Source of the DNA: Roseomonas sp.
GTDB taxonomy: Bacteria; Pseudomonadota; Alphaproteobacteria; Acetobacterales; Acetobacteraceae
Direction: 5' to 3'
Assembly: GCA_020249265.1 (NCBI GenBank)
Contig: JADCGA010000004.1
Span: forward strand, 62,001-126,000
Length of the DNA: 64,000 nucleotides
Both the position numbers and the translations under genes were made by a program. This document shows, piece after piece, positions 26,079 to 35,012 of this stretch (its first letter is position 1; every line of letters starts with the position of its first letter). Under the pieces are notes generated by a model. That model had not been told where the DNA came from. It did not search any database and was given only the letters and a program-made list of their open reading frames with translations.

Positions 26079-26732
26079 ATGCCCCGCAAAAGCGATGCCC
26101 CAAGTGAACGCACCCGCGTCAAGCGCATGCATGAACGCGGCGCTTATGACCGCGCGAGCATTGATGCCATTCTGGATGCGCAGCCCCTGGCGCATATTGC
26201 CTATGTGCTGAATGGCGCGCCCTTCGTCACACCCACGTTGCAATGGCGCGAAGGGGATCATGTGTATTGGCATGGCTCTGCCGCGAGCCGCATGATTGAA
26301 ACCTGTATTGAGGCGGATGTCTGCGTCACGGTCACGCTGATGGATGGCCTGGTGCTGGCGCGGTCTGCCTATAATCATTCGGTCAATTATCGTTCGGTCA
26401 TGCTGCTGGGCCGCGCGCGGCTGATCAGCGACGCGGCCGAGAAGGAAGTGCGGCTGAAGAATTTTGTGGAAGGCATGTTCCCGGGCCGCTGGGATAGGCT
26501 CCGACCCATGACCGCCTATGAAGCCAAGGCGACAACCGTTCTCGCGATTGAAATCAATGAGGCATCGGCGAAGATCCGCCGCGGCCCGCCTGGCGATCCG
26601 GAGGAGGATTTGGCGCAGGATGTCTGGGCTGGCGTGCTGCCGCTGGAAACCCGCACCCTGCCGCCCATTCCCGATGCGCGCGGCAGCGTGGCGACACCGC
26701 CGGAATATCTGACGCGGTTCAAGATTGGGTGA
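26079..26732 (+). CDS. Pyridoxamine 5'-phosphate oxidase-like FMN-binding protein
   Basis: 217 aa. A split-barrel flavin-binding fold is suggested by YDRASIDAILDAQPLAHIAY, TPTLQWREGDHVYWHGSAAS and RSVMLLGRARLI. It lacks the PdxH C-terminal signature, so it belongs to the broader PNPOx-like/FMN-binding group of unknown substrate. It has an AAGGAG RBS and stands alone on the plus strand. Confidence 0.85.
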   Translation: MPRKSDAPSERTRVKRMHERGAYDRASIDAILDAQPLAHIAYVLNGAPFVTPTLQWREGDHVYWHGSAASRMIETCIEADVCVTVTLMDGLVLARSAYNHSVNYRSVMLLGRARLISDAAEKEVRLKNFVEGMFPGRWDRLRPMTAYEAKATTVLAIEINEASAKIRRGPPGDPEEDLAQDVWAGVLPLETRTLPPIPDARGSVATPPEYLTRFKIG

Positions 26733-26744
26733 GGGGGTGGCGGC

Positions 26745-26862
26745 TTGGTCCATCCATCACGTTCGCTTGTTGCGCATGATTTGGATGCGGCGGCGCATTT
26801 CTTTGGCACGCTGATCGCGCCTGGCGTGGCGCGGGCGCCGGATGGGCAAAGCCGTTTCATTG
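26745..26862 (+). pseudogene. 5' fragment of a glyoxalase-like gene
   Basis: TTG-started frame VHPSRSLVAHDLDAAAHFFG, then TLIAPGVARAPDGQSRFI resembles the start of a vicinal-oxygen-chelate (glyoxalase/dioxygenase) protein. The frame runs directly into IS3 transposase sequence at about 26863, so the rest of the gene is lost. The homology is short and tentative. Confidence 0.4.
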
Positions 26863-27166
26863 GCGAAGCCGGGATTGAGCCTTCGGTCGGTAGTGTCGGC
26901 GATAGCTGCGATAATGCGCCGCAGAGAGCATCAGCGGGCTCTACAAAGCCGCCGTCATTCACCGCTGCGGGCCGTCGCGCGGCTTCGAAGCGGTGGAATT
27001 CGCCACGTTGGGATGGGTAGATTGGTTCAATAAAAGCCGCTTGCTGGCGCCAATCGGCTATACGCCGCCGACCAAGACAGAAGAACGCTACTATGCCTCA
27101 CAGGATCAACCAGCCATGACAAGGTAGCTTCAGCAAAACAGCCTCCGGCAAAACCGGGCCGGTTCA
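26863..27166 (+). mobile_element. IS3-family insertion sequence remnant (right end)
   Basis: The 3' part of an IS3-type orfB is recognisable: EAGIEPSVGSVGDSCDN in one frame. After a 1-nt deletion near 26922 it continues in the next frame as AESISGLYKAAVIHRCGPSR, FEAVEFATLGWVDWFNKSRLL and EERYYASQDQPAM, with a stop at 27125-27127. The C-terminal catalytic Glu of the DDE triad would fall near this region, but the D-D part is gone. GCCTCCGGCAAAACCGGGCC-GGTTCA (about 27141-27166) looks like the right terminal inverted repeat. No left end remains. Confidence 0.8.
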
Positions 27167-27237
27167 ATCCCTACAAATGCGCTTCTCAAGAAAGGCAGAA
27201 ACGGGCAGCCAAGGACGGCTTCACGATAGCGGAAACG

Positions 27238-29823
27238 CTAAAACCGCCTGAGCAATCGGTCTATATAATCCAACTCCACCGGCGGTCGTTCGCGCTCCGC
27301 GCCGCGGCGGCGGAGTTCCTGTTGCAATTGATGGGACCGCATGCGTTCCGCTTCGCCCGGTACCAAAGTATCGCCGGCATTATCCTGCGCTGAGCCGCCG
27401 GCTTCGCGCCGATCCCGCCCGAGCGGATCGCGGCCCTCGCCACGCTGGGCTTCCTGATCCTGCCCTTCGCCGCCTTGCTGACCGCCGGCCATTTCCTCGC
27501 CCTCACCCTCGCCCTCACCTTCGCCGGGCTGAGGCGGGCCGAATTGGCGCTGCATGCGTTGCGACATTTGCCGCCCGCCTTCAGTCAGTGCGCGGATCGC
27601 CTGTTGCTGCGCGCTGCGCGGGTCGCGGCCCTCGGCAAGCGCTTCCGCCGCGTCACGCATGGCGCGATCGGCTTCCGCCAAGGGGGCGGGTACATCGCCG
27701 GTCAATTCGCCGTATTGCTGCATCAATTCGCCAAGTGCACGACGCAGCGCGCGTTGTGTCCGCGCATCCCGCGCCGCTTCTTCGCGGGCTTCGGGCGTCT
27801 GTGGGCGGGGCGGTGGTGGCCGGCGCGCATCATTGCGCGTATTTTCCTGATCTCCACTGCGGCGATGCGCGCGGTCCAGCATTTCGGCCTCGCGCCGCAC
27901 CATATCCTGCAAAGCACCCATTTGCTGCTGGCCGCGTTGGCGTTGTTGGCGCTGGCGATCCTCGGCCCGGCTGGTGCGGCCTTCTTCAAGGGCTTGCAGC
28001 ATTTCCTCAAGCTCGGCCATTTCGCGTTCGGCATCTTCCTGGCGGCCATCGCGCGCGGCGTCTTCCAGGCGGCGGGTGCGGCGTTCCAGTTCCCGGCGAT
28101 CGAACACGCGCTGCTGCGGATCGTAGCTCAGCGCTTCATTGTTTTCGCGCTGCATACGCTCAGCGAGGGCTTCCAGATGGCGGCGAATGGCTTCGCGCAA
28201 TTCCTGAATGCGGCGCTGCAACTCGGCGCGTTGTTCAGCGCGTTCTTCTGGGCTGCGCTCGGGGTTCGCTTCGGCGTTTTCGCGGCGCGCTTCTTCCAGG
28301 GCTTCGCGCAGGGCTTCACGCGCCTGGGCCAAAGCGCGGGCGCTGCGATCCGTGCGGCCTTCTTCCAAGGTCACCGCGATATCCCAAAGGATTTGCTGCA
28401 CCTCCGGCACGGCTTCATCACGCCGGTCGCGCATCAGCCGATGCCGCGCAGAACGCAGCGTCAGGTACATGCCGGTGTCATGTTCAAAGGCCTCGGGCGC
28501 GCCCGTGATGCGGTCCAATTCTCGCCGCGCTGGTTCGCGTGCGCTGGGGTCGAGTGAGAGCGCACGGCGAAGGGCGATCAATTGCTGCGCGACGGGATGC
28601 GAAAAGCGCCGTTCCGGCAGGACCAGAAACGCGCCTTCGGATTTGCCTTCCTGTTCCGCACCATCGCGGGCGAAAAGCCGCGCTTCCACTTCAAGCCCCG
28701 CCCAGGGATGGGCGGAAAAATCATGCTGCGCTGCCCCCTGCGCCTGGCGCGGTGCACCACCGGGCAAGGGCATATCCTGCGTCACTGGCGGGGCAGAGGG
28801 CCTTTGCTTCAGCCGCAATTCAACCCGGAGCGCAACAAGCCCCCAATCATCCTCAGCCTTCCAGGGGAGGCGCAGCCCAAGCCCCCGACCCGCGCGCGCG
28901 GGAGATGGATCCCAGACAACCACCGGCGGTGCATCGGGTGTCAGCGTCAGCGCCCATTGCGCCACGTCGCGCCCATCGCGCTTCAGCACCAGGGCACCGC
29001 CTTCAGTCAAAGGCAGTTCCAGCGCATGGCTTTGCGCATCCATGCGCGCAAAAGCATGGGCCGCACCGCCCAGGCGCAATTCCGGCGGATTGGCGCTGCC
29101 CGAAAACACCATATGCAACCGACTACCCGCCGGCACCGCCACCGCGCCGCCCGCAGCATTCAGGAATTGCGGCGGCGCGCCGGTATAGGCCGGCGGCGTA
29201 ATCCAGGCTTCAAACCGCGCCGCAACAGAAGCGGCAGGCGCCAAGGGCTCGGCGAAGGGTGGCAGCAGTGCGGAGAGCAGCCTTTCAGGTGCCTCCCGCC
29301 CTGCCATGCCAAGGCTGGCCACCAGCGCCACCAGCACCGCAGCCCGCAACGCCCGAGGGTCCCGTGCCGCCAGACCTGGTTTGGGTCGCGCCACGCGCAA
29401 ATGGTCAAGCTGCGCCACCGCCCGGTCCCGATGCGCCTGCCACAGCGCCTGTGCCATGGCGTCATCCCCGGCGGGGCGATCCGCCAACACGGCAAGCGGG
29501 CGATGCGCCAGGCCAGAATCGCGTTCCAGCCGCCGCGCCGCCGCATCCGCCGCCGGTGCCCACAGCCCCTGCGCGGCATGATAGCCAAAATAGCCAAGCA
29601 CAGCGGCAAAGCCGATCAGGATCAGCAAATGCAGCGCAGGCGGCAGCATGGGCAGCAGCCCGGTAAAGGCCAGCACCAAAAAGGCGCCCAGCACCCCCAG
29701 CGGTGGCCAAAGCGCCCGCCAGGCGCCCTCCCACCAAAGCGCAAGCCGAGAAAGCCCAAGCTTCAAGCCCAGGGAACCAAGCCCCCGGCTTTCAGGCGGC
29801 GCCTTCCCCGGCGACTGGCTCAT
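27238..29823 (-). CDS. TIGR02302/DUF4175 family protein
   Basis: Alphaproteobacterial conserved protein of unknown function, about 861 aa. The N-terminus has hydrophobic spans (LWPPLGVLGAFLVLAFTGLL, PALHLLILIGFAAVLGYFGY) and another near 170 (RALRAAVLVALVASLGMAG). The middle is periplasmic-like. From about 450 on it is a very long Glu/Arg/Gln-rich helix (REALEEARRENAEANPERSP), ending with low-complexity Gly/Glu stretches and VELDYIDRLLRRF. I chose the ATG at 29823 because it overlaps the lysA stop as ATGA; the track uses ATG 29835. Confidence 0.88.
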   Translation of the reverse strand: MSQSPGKAPPESRGLGSLGLKLGLSRLALWWEGAWRALWPPLGVLGAFLVLAFTGLLPMLPPALHLLILIGFAAVLGYFGYHAAQGLWAPAADAAARRLERDSGLAHRPLAVLADRPAGDDAMAQALWQAHRDRAVAQLDHLRVARPKPGLAARDPRALRAAVLVALVASLGMAGREAPERLLSALLPPFAEPLAPAASVAARFEAWITPPAYTGAPPQFLNAAGGAVAVPAGSRLHMVFSGSANPPELRLGGAAHAFARMDAQSHALELPLTEGGALVLKRDGRDVAQWALTLTPDAPPVVVWDPSPARAGRGLGLRLPWKAEDDWGLVALRVELRLKQRPSAPPVTQDMPLPGGAPRQAQGAAQHDFSAHPWAGLEVEARLFARDGAEQEGKSEGAFLVLPERRFSHPVAQQLIALRRALSLDPSAREPARRELDRITGAPEAFEHDTGMYLTLRSARHRLMRDRRDEAVPEVQQILWDIAVTLEEGRTDRSARALAQAREALREALEEARRENAEANPERSPEERAEQRAELQRRIQELREAIRRHLEALAERMQRENNEALSYDPQQRVFDRRELERRTRRLEDAARDGRQEDAEREMAELEEMLQALEEGRTSRAEDRQRQQRQRGQQQMGALQDMVRREAEMLDRAHRRSGDQENTRNDARRPPPPRPQTPEAREEAARDARTQRALRRALGELMQQYGELTGDVPAPLAEADRAMRDAAEALAEGRDPRSAQQQAIRALTEGGRQMSQRMQRQFGPPQPGEGEGEGEGEEMAGGQQGGEGQDQEAQRGEGRDPLGRDRREAGGSAQDNAGDTLVPGEAERMRSHQLQQELRRRGAERERPPVELDYIDRLLRRF

Positions 29824-31163
29824 TCCATCAGCCATTCCGGCACACGCTGGCCGGCATGAAGGGCTTCATAGGATTGGCGGTCCCGCACCACGGCGAAGCG
29901 CGCGCCATCTACCAGCACCTCGGCCGCCAAGGGCCGTGCGTTATAGGTAGAAGACATGGTGGCGCCATAAGCCCCGGCATCGAGTAGCACCACAAGCGCG
30001 CCCGGCGGCAAATCCGGCAAAGCGCGGTCACGCGTGAAGCAATCGCTGCTTTCGCAGACCGGGCCAACCACATCCGCCGGCGCAAGTGGCGCAACAAGCG
30101 CGGCTGGCGAGACCGGCAGAATGCCATGCCAGGAATCATACATGGCCGGGCGCAGCAGGTCATTCATCGCCGCATCCAGCACAACAAAGCGCCGCGCCGC
30201 GCCCTGCTTTTGCAGGATCACGCGCGACAGCAGCACCCCCGCCGGCCCGGCAATCCAGCGCCCCGGTTCAAGCATGACCGGCAGCCCAAGCGCGCCGAGT
30301 TCCGCCTTGATGGCGCCTGCCAGCGCCGCCGGCGCGGGCGCGATTTCATCCCGATAGGCAATGCCAAGCCCGCCGCCGCAATCAACGCGCTCAATCGGCA
30401 GGCCCCGCGCGCGAATGGCCCGCACCAATTCAGCGAGCCGCGCATAGGCCGCACGATAAGCGCCCATGCCGACGGTGATCTGGCTGCCGATATGGGTTGC
30501 GATGCCAATCGGGCGAATGCCGGGCAGAGCGGCCATGCGGGCGTAAAGCGCCAGCGCATCATCATAAGCGACACCGAATTTATTCTCGCTAAGTCCCGTG
30601 GTGATCTTCGCGTGGGTCTTCGCATCCACATCCGGATTGACGCGAATGCCAACAGGCGCGGTGCGCCCCATGCTGGCGGCGATTGCGGAAATCATATCGA
30701 TTTCTTCAATGCTTTCGGCATTGATTTGCATAATGTCTTCCGCAAGGGCCAGGCGGATTTCGCGTTCGGATTTACCGACACCGGAAAAGACAATCGCGCT
30801 GGCGGGAATGCCGGCTAGCAGCGCGCCGCGCAATTCGCCTTCACTCACCACATCAGCGCCAAGCCCCTCACGGCCCAGCAGCGCAAGCACGGCAAGATTG
30901 TCGTTGGCCTTGGTGGCGAAATGCACGGTGGCCGTCAGCCCCGCATCCGCCAGGGCAGCGCGCAAGGCCCGCGCACGGCGGCGCAGCGTGCCGGCGGAAT
31001 AGACCCAGGTGGGGGAGCCCACCACTTCGGCGATGCGCTTAAGCGGCACATCTTCCATCACCAGCCCATCATGGGCATGGCGTGTCAGTTGTGGGCGCCG
31101 CGCCAGCAATTCGGCGAAGGACGGGTCAGAGCCCAGATCAAGGGCAGGAGCAGGGGCAGCCAT
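29820..31163 (-). CDS. lysA: Diaminopimelate decarboxylase
   Basis: Last step of lysine synthesis: meso-DAP to L-lysine, PLP-dependent. The 447-aa protein is slightly longer than typical. The PLP lysine is in TVHFATKANDNLAVLALLG. Conserved elements include HIGSQITVG, the glycine loop DCGGGLGIAY, EPGRWIAGPAG and the substrate-binding CESSDCFTRDR. It lies between lptM (52 nt upstream) and the TIGR02302 gene, a standard alphaproteobacterial arrangement. Confidence 0.97.
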   Translation of the reverse strand: MAAPAPALDLGSDPSFAELLARRPQLTRHAHDGLVMEDVPLKRIAEVVGSPTWVYSAGTLRRRARALRAALADAGLTATVHFATKANDNLAVLALLGREGLGADVVSEGELRGALLAGIPASAIVFSGVGKSEREIRLALAEDIMQINAESIEEIDMISAIAASMGRTAPVGIRVNPDVDAKTHAKITTGLSENKFGVAYDDALALYARMAALPGIRPIGIATHIGSQITVGMGAYRAAYARLAELVRAIRARGLPIERVDCGGGLGIAYRDEIAPAPAALAGAIKAELGALGLPVMLEPGRWIAGPAGVLLSRVILQKQGAARRFVVLDAAMNDLLRPAMYDSWHGILPVSPAALVAPLAPADVVGPVCESSDCFTRDRALPDLPPGALVVLLDAGAYGATMSSTYNARPLAAEVLVDGARFAVVRDRQSYEALHAGQRVPEWLME

Positions 31164-31214
31164 CCCCCTATTGTCGTGATGCGCGCGGATTATCGCAAGC
31201 GGGAAAGTGCCCGA

Positions 31215-31352
31215 TCAGCGATTTGGGTATTGCCGAGGGTGGGTAATTTCTTCAGGCGGGCCGGGCGGGCGGACCGGCCCCATCCGGCCACAGGCTGAGG
31301 CCAGGAAGGCCACCGCCAGTAGCAGCAATAGGGATTGCGCGCCAAACCTCAT
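31215..31352 (-). CDS. lptM: Small lipoprotein LptM (YifL-like), 45 aa
   Basis: Not in the ORF track. The protein is [35 protein letters not shown]...QYPNR. It has a signal peptide with lipobox LASAC and a short Pro-rich mature part starting [10 protein letters not shown], typical of YifL/LptM, the lipoprotein that assists LptD maturation in E. coli. In many proteobacteria it lies just upstream of lysA or dapF, as here. Its ATG overlaps the argH stop (ATGA). Confidence 0.8.
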   Translation of the reverse strand: MRFGAQSLLLLLAVAFLASACGRMGPVRPPGPPEEITHPRQYPNR

Positions 31353-32740
31353 GCCAGCTTCGCCTTCCATTCGGCAGCCATGGCGGCGACATTTGCCGGT
31401 GCCGTGCCGCCATAGGAAATGCGCGACCGGACGGAGGCTTCAACGGTCAGCACATCAAACACGCCCTGGGTGATGCGCGGTTCCAAAGCTTGCATTTCCG
31501 CCAGCGTCAGGCCGGAAAGATCAACGCCGCGCGCTTCGGCCTTGGCCACCAGCGTGCCAGTGACGTGATGGGCGTCTCGGAAGGGCATTTTCAGGCTGCG
31601 CACCAGCCAATCCGCCAAATCTGTCGCGGTGGAAAAGCCTGCCCCGGCGGCGGCGGCCAGCCGTTCGGTCTGCGGTTTCATATCCCGCACCATGCCGGCG
31701 GTGGCGGCCAAGGTCAGGGTCAGGGTTTCGGCGGCATCGAAAATGCCTTCCTTGTCTTCCTGCATATCCTTGAAATAGGTCAGCGCCAGGCCCTTCATCA
31801 CCGTCATCAGCCCCATCAGCGCGCCGATCACGCGGCCCGTCTTGCCGCGCACCAGCTCCGCCGCATCAGGATTGCGCTTTTGCGGCATGATGGAACTGCC
31901 GGTGGTGAAGGCATCCGACAATTTCACAAAGCCGAAATAGGGATTGGTCCAGATCACAATTTCTTCCGCGAGGCGCGAAAGATGCACGCTGCACATGGCG
32001 CAGCAGAACAGGAATTCGGCAGCGAAATCGCGCGACGCTACGGCATCCAGGCTATTCCGCATGGGCCGATCAAAGCCCAAAGCCTTCGCTGTCATGTGCC
32101 GGTCAATCGCGAAGCCCGTGCCCGCCAAAGCCGCCGCCCCCAGCGGGCTTTCATTCAACCGCGCCCGGCAATCGGCAAGGCGGGAAAGGTCTCGGGAGAG
32201 CATTTCAACATAGGCCAGCATGTGATGGCCAAAGGTCACCGGCTGCGCCGGCTGCAAATGGGTGAAGCCAGGCATGACGCTGCCCGCATGTTCTTCCGCC
32301 CGCGCCACCAGGGCGCGCATCACATCCGTGATCTGCCCGGAAAGCCCATCAATCGCATCACGCACCCAAAGCCTGACATCCAACGCCACCTGGTCATTGC
32401 GGGAACGCCCCGTATGCAGGCGCTTGCCGGCCTCCCCAATCGTTTCCGTCAGCCGCGCTTCGATATTCATGTGAATATCTTCAAGCGCGTCATCAAAGGG
32501 GAAATCGCCGGCTTCAATGCGCGCCGCGATTTTTCCAAGGCCGGCACGTATCGCGGCCTCGTCTTCTGCGCTGATGATCCCTACATGCTTGAGCATGGCG
32601 GCATGGGCCAAGCTGCCTTGGATATCCTGGCGCCACATCTTGCGATCAAACCCGATCGAGGCATTGATGGCGGCCATGATGGCCGAGGGGCCTTCGGCGA
32701 AACGTCCGCCCCATTGCTGGTTCGCGCTGCTGCTGCTCAT
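31349..32740 (-). CDS. argH: Argininosuccinate lyase
   Basis: Cleaves argininosuccinate to arginine and fumarate. The 463-aa protein has the normal length. The fumarase/ASL superfamily signature [12 protein letters not shown] is intact; [14 protein letters not shown] and [16 protein letters not shown] are the other two active-site segments. It starts the argH-lptM-lysA-TIGR02302 operon and is divergent from the TlpA-like gene. Confidence 0.98.
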   Translation of the reverse strand: MSSSSANQQWGGRFAEGPSAIMAAINASIGFDRKMWRQDIQGSLAHAAMLKHVGIISAEDEAAIRAGLGKIAARIEAGDFPFDDALEDIHMNIEARLTETIGEAGKRLHTGRSRNDQVALDVRLWVRDAIDGLSGQITDVMRALVARAEEHAGSVMPGFTHLQPAQPVTFGHHMLAYVEMLSRDLSRLADCRARLNESPLGAAALAGTGFAIDRHMTAKALGFDRPMRNSLDAVASRDFAAEFLFCCAMCSVHLSRLAEEIVIWTNPYFGFVKLSDAFTTGSSIMPQKRNPDAAELVRGKTGRVIGALMGLMTVMKGLALTYFKDMQEDKEGIFDAAETLTLTLAATAGMVRDMKPQTERLAAAAGAGFSTATDLADWLVRSLKMPFRDAHHVTGTLVAKAEARGVDLSGLTLAEMQALEPRITQGVFDVLTVEASVRSRISYGGTAPANVAAMAAEWKAKLA

Positions 32741-32758
32741 GCGAAGGGAGTGTCTTTC

Positions 32759-33319
32759 GTGCCTGTTTTGAACCGCCGTTCCGCGATGATCTGCGCCCCG
32801 GCCTTGCTTGGGGCGACCCTACTCGCGCCCGGAGCATCGCGGCAAGGGTGGGCGGCGAAAGGGCTTGAGAAATTGCGGGAGGCCGCCAGCCCCGCGCCGG
32901 CGGCGGCCATTACCTTCACTGATGTGGAAGGCAAGGAAACCACGCTGGCGAATTTCGCCGGGCAGGGGCTGGTGATCAATCTATGGGCCACCTGGTGCCC
33001 GCCTTGTGTGGCCGAGATGCCCGCGCTGGACCGGCTGCAAGCCATGGTTCGGGCGGAACGCATTGCCGTGCTGGCGCTTTCTTCTGATCGTGGCGGGAGG
33101 GCGCAGGTGGAACCCTTCTATCAGCGGCTTGGTTTGAAAGAACTTGCCATCTGGCTAGACCAACGTGGCGCCGCGGCGCGCGCCTTGGGCGCACGCGGCC
33201 TGCCAACCACGGTGATTATTGACCGCGCGGGGCGTGACGTGGCGCGGCTGGAAGGCGAAGCGGCCTGGGATGCGCCGGAATTGGTGGCGGCGGTCAGGCG
33301 GCTGGTTGGCGCACCCTAA
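32759..33319 (+). CDS. TlpA/ResA-like thioredoxin-fold protein
   Basis: Exported or membrane-anchored thiol-disulfide oxidoreductase; 186 aa from GTG 32759. GGGAG lies about 4 nt before a GTG at 32750 and about 13 nt before 32759, so either is possible. The tracked frame from 31490 is antisense to argH. The N-terminus [20 protein letters not shown] looks like a signal or anchor. The redox motif is [18 protein letters not shown], and the cis-Pro loop [13 protein letters not shown] follows. A role in cytochrome c or envelope thiol reduction is likely but unproven. Confidence 0.88.
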   Translation: MPVLNRRSAMICAPALLGATLLAPGASRQGWAAKGLEKLREAASPAPAAAITFTDVEGKETTLANFAGQGLVINLWATWCPPCVAEMPALDRLQAMVRAERIAVLALSSDRGGRAQVEPFYQRLGLKELAIWLDQRGAAARALGARGLPTTVIIDRAGRDVARLEGEAAWDAPELVAAVRRLVGAP

Positions 33320-33328
33320 CCCTAACAA

Positions 33329-33652
33329 TCAGTTGGTCGGCACGCTCGGCAGGCTGGGCAGGGCAGGCGCTGCCGGGGCCGTGATCGGCGCCGGACCATC
33401 CAGGATCGAGCGGTTTTGCTGGGACGCGCCCTTGGTCAGCAGGGCCAGGGTCAGCGCCAGCGCAAAGAAGGCCGCGCCCAGGATGGCGGTGGAACGCGTC
33501 AGCAAATTGGCCGTGCCGCGCCCGCCCATGAAGGACCCCATGCCCTGGGAAGAGCCCACGCCAAGCCCGCCGCCCTCACTCCGCTGGAGCAGGACGACGC
33601 CAATCAGCGCGAGGGTGACGAAAAGATGCAGGACGAGCAGGACGGTAATCAT
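33329..33652 (-). CDS. secG: Preprotein translocase subunit SecG
   Basis: Small inner-membrane partner of SecYE. The 107-aa protein has two hydrophobic segments (ITVLLVLHLFVTLALIGVVL and ILGAAFFALALTLALL). Between them is the conserved LLQRSEGGGLGVGSSQGMGSF with FMGGRGTANLLTRSTAI. The C-terminus is Pro/Ala-rich. It converges with the TlpA-like gene (9 nt apart). pyrG or tpiA often lies next to secG in this class but is not present here. Confidence 0.95.
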   Translation of the reverse strand: MITVLLVLHLFVTLALIGVVLLQRSEGGGLGVGSSQGMGSFMGGRGTANLLTRSTAILGAAFFALALTLALLTKGASQQNRSILDGPAPITAPAAPALPSLPSVPTN

Positions 33653-33791
33653 GGTGGCGGGCTTGTAGCGGAGGCCGCCGCGCCCGGCTAGACTGAATCT
33701 GAGCTATCACAAACAAGTAGGCGCCAGACCCTGGACCAGCGCCCCTGCCATCGCCATTGTGAGGGGCTGGAAAAGTCAGCAGAGGCTTGTC

Positions 33792-35012
33792 ATGGGTAGC
33801 ATCATCTTCGGGCGCCGCGCGCTTCTGGCAGGCGGTGCCGGGCTGGCGGCAGCGGCGGCGGGGCGCGGGGCGGCAGCGCAGGGCGCGCCGATCCGCATTG
33901 GGGAGCTCAATTCCTATAGCCGCATGGCGGCCTTCTGCATCCCCTATCGCAACGCCATCCAAATGGCCGCAGAGCAGATCAATGCCGCCGGCGGTGTGAT
34001 GGGTGGGCGTCGGCTGGAATTCATCTTCCGCGATGATGGCGCGACACCAGGTGACGCGGTGCGCGTGGCGGAGGAATTGCTGACGCGGGAAAATGTTTCC
34101 TTCATCGCCGGCACCTTTCTTTCCAATGTCGGGCTGGCCGTGGCGGATTTCGCCAATCAGCGCAAACGGCTGTTTTTTGCGACCGAACCGCTGAGCGATG
34201 CGATCACCATGGCGCAGGGCAATCGCTATACGTGGCGGCTTCGCCCTTCCACCTTCATGCAAACGCGCATGTTGGTGGAAGCCGCGCGCGGCAAGCCTCA
34301 AAAGCGCTGGGCGATTGTGGCGCCGAATTACGAATACGGCCAATCGGCGGCGGCGAATTTCAAGCGGCTGATTGGCGGTGCCATTCCAGGGGCCGAGATT
34401 ATCGCCGAACAATACCCAGCCCTTGGCCGCATTGATGCGGGGGCGACGGTGGGCGCTCTGGCCCAGGCGCGGCCTGATGCGATTTTCAATGTGCTATTCG
34501 GCCCGGACCTGACGGCCTTTGTGCGGGAAGGCAATACGCGGGGCTTGTTCGAACGCCGCTTTGTGCTTTCTCTGCTGACGGGCGAGCCGGAATACATGAT
34601 CCCGCTTGGCGATGAAACGCCGGAGGGTTGGGTAGTGACGGGCTATCCTTGGGAACAGGTGGAAGGGGCTGAACATCGCGCCTTTGTTGAAGCCTACCGC
34701 GCGCGTTTCAATGACACGCCGCGCAAGGGCAGCCTGCTTGGTTATGTGACGGTGCAGGTGCTGGCCAATATGCTGAACCGCGCCAATAGCCTGGATAATG
34801 AGGTGTTGGTGGATACGCTGCGTGACCTTCGCTCCGATACGCTGGTCGGCAATGTGACGATGCGCGGCATTGATCACCAAGGCAGCATGGGCACCTGGGT
34901 GGGCGAAACCACGCAGCGCAACGGGCAAGGCACCATGCGCAATGCGCGCTATGTCGATGGCACCGATTACATGTTCCCCGAAGAAGAAGTGCGGGCCGCG
35001 CGCCGGGCTTGA
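33792..35012 (+). CDS. Branched-chain amino-acid-type ABC transporter substrate-binding protein
   Basis: Periplasmic receptor of the Liv-type transporter encoded downstream. From ATG 33792 it is 406 aa with a Tat-like signal (GRRALLAGGAGLAAAAAGRG, AAAQG). The Leu/Ile/Val-binding fold is visible in IRIGELNSYSRMAAFCIPYR, EQINAAGGVMGGRRLEFIF, WAIVAPNYEYGQSAAANFK and the late YVDGTDYMFPEEEVR. The ligand could be an amino acid, amide or aromatic acid. The tracked start 33759 precedes the signal peptide. Its TGA overlaps the permease start. Confidence 0.92.
   Translation: MGSIIFGRRALLAGGAGLAAAAAGRGAAAQGAPIRIGELNSYSRMAAFCIPYRNAIQMAAEQINAAGGVMGGRRLEFIFRDDGATPGDAVRVAEELLTRENVSFIAGTFLSNVGLAVADFANQRKRLFFATEPLSDAITMAQGNRYTWRLRPSTFMQTRMLVEAARGKPQKRWAIVAPNYEYGQSAAANFKRLIGGAIPGAEIIAEQYPALGRIDAGATVGALAQARPDAIFNVLFGPDLTAFVREGNTRGLFERRFVLSLLTGEPEYMIPLGDETPEGWVVTGYPWEQVEGAEHRAFVEAYRARFNDTPRKGSLLGYVTVQVLANMLNRANSLDNEVLVDTLRDLRSDTLVGNVTMRGIDHQGSMGTWVGETTQRNGQGTMRNARYVDGTDYMFPEEEVRAARRA

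Noticed and set aside
27475-28557. Large plus-strand ORFs opposite the TIGR02302 gene
   Set aside because: They are antisense shadows created by its GC-rich, repetitive coding sequence.
31490-33319. 609-aa plus-strand ORF
   Set aside because: The first two thirds are antisense to argH; the real TlpA-like gene starts at about 32759.
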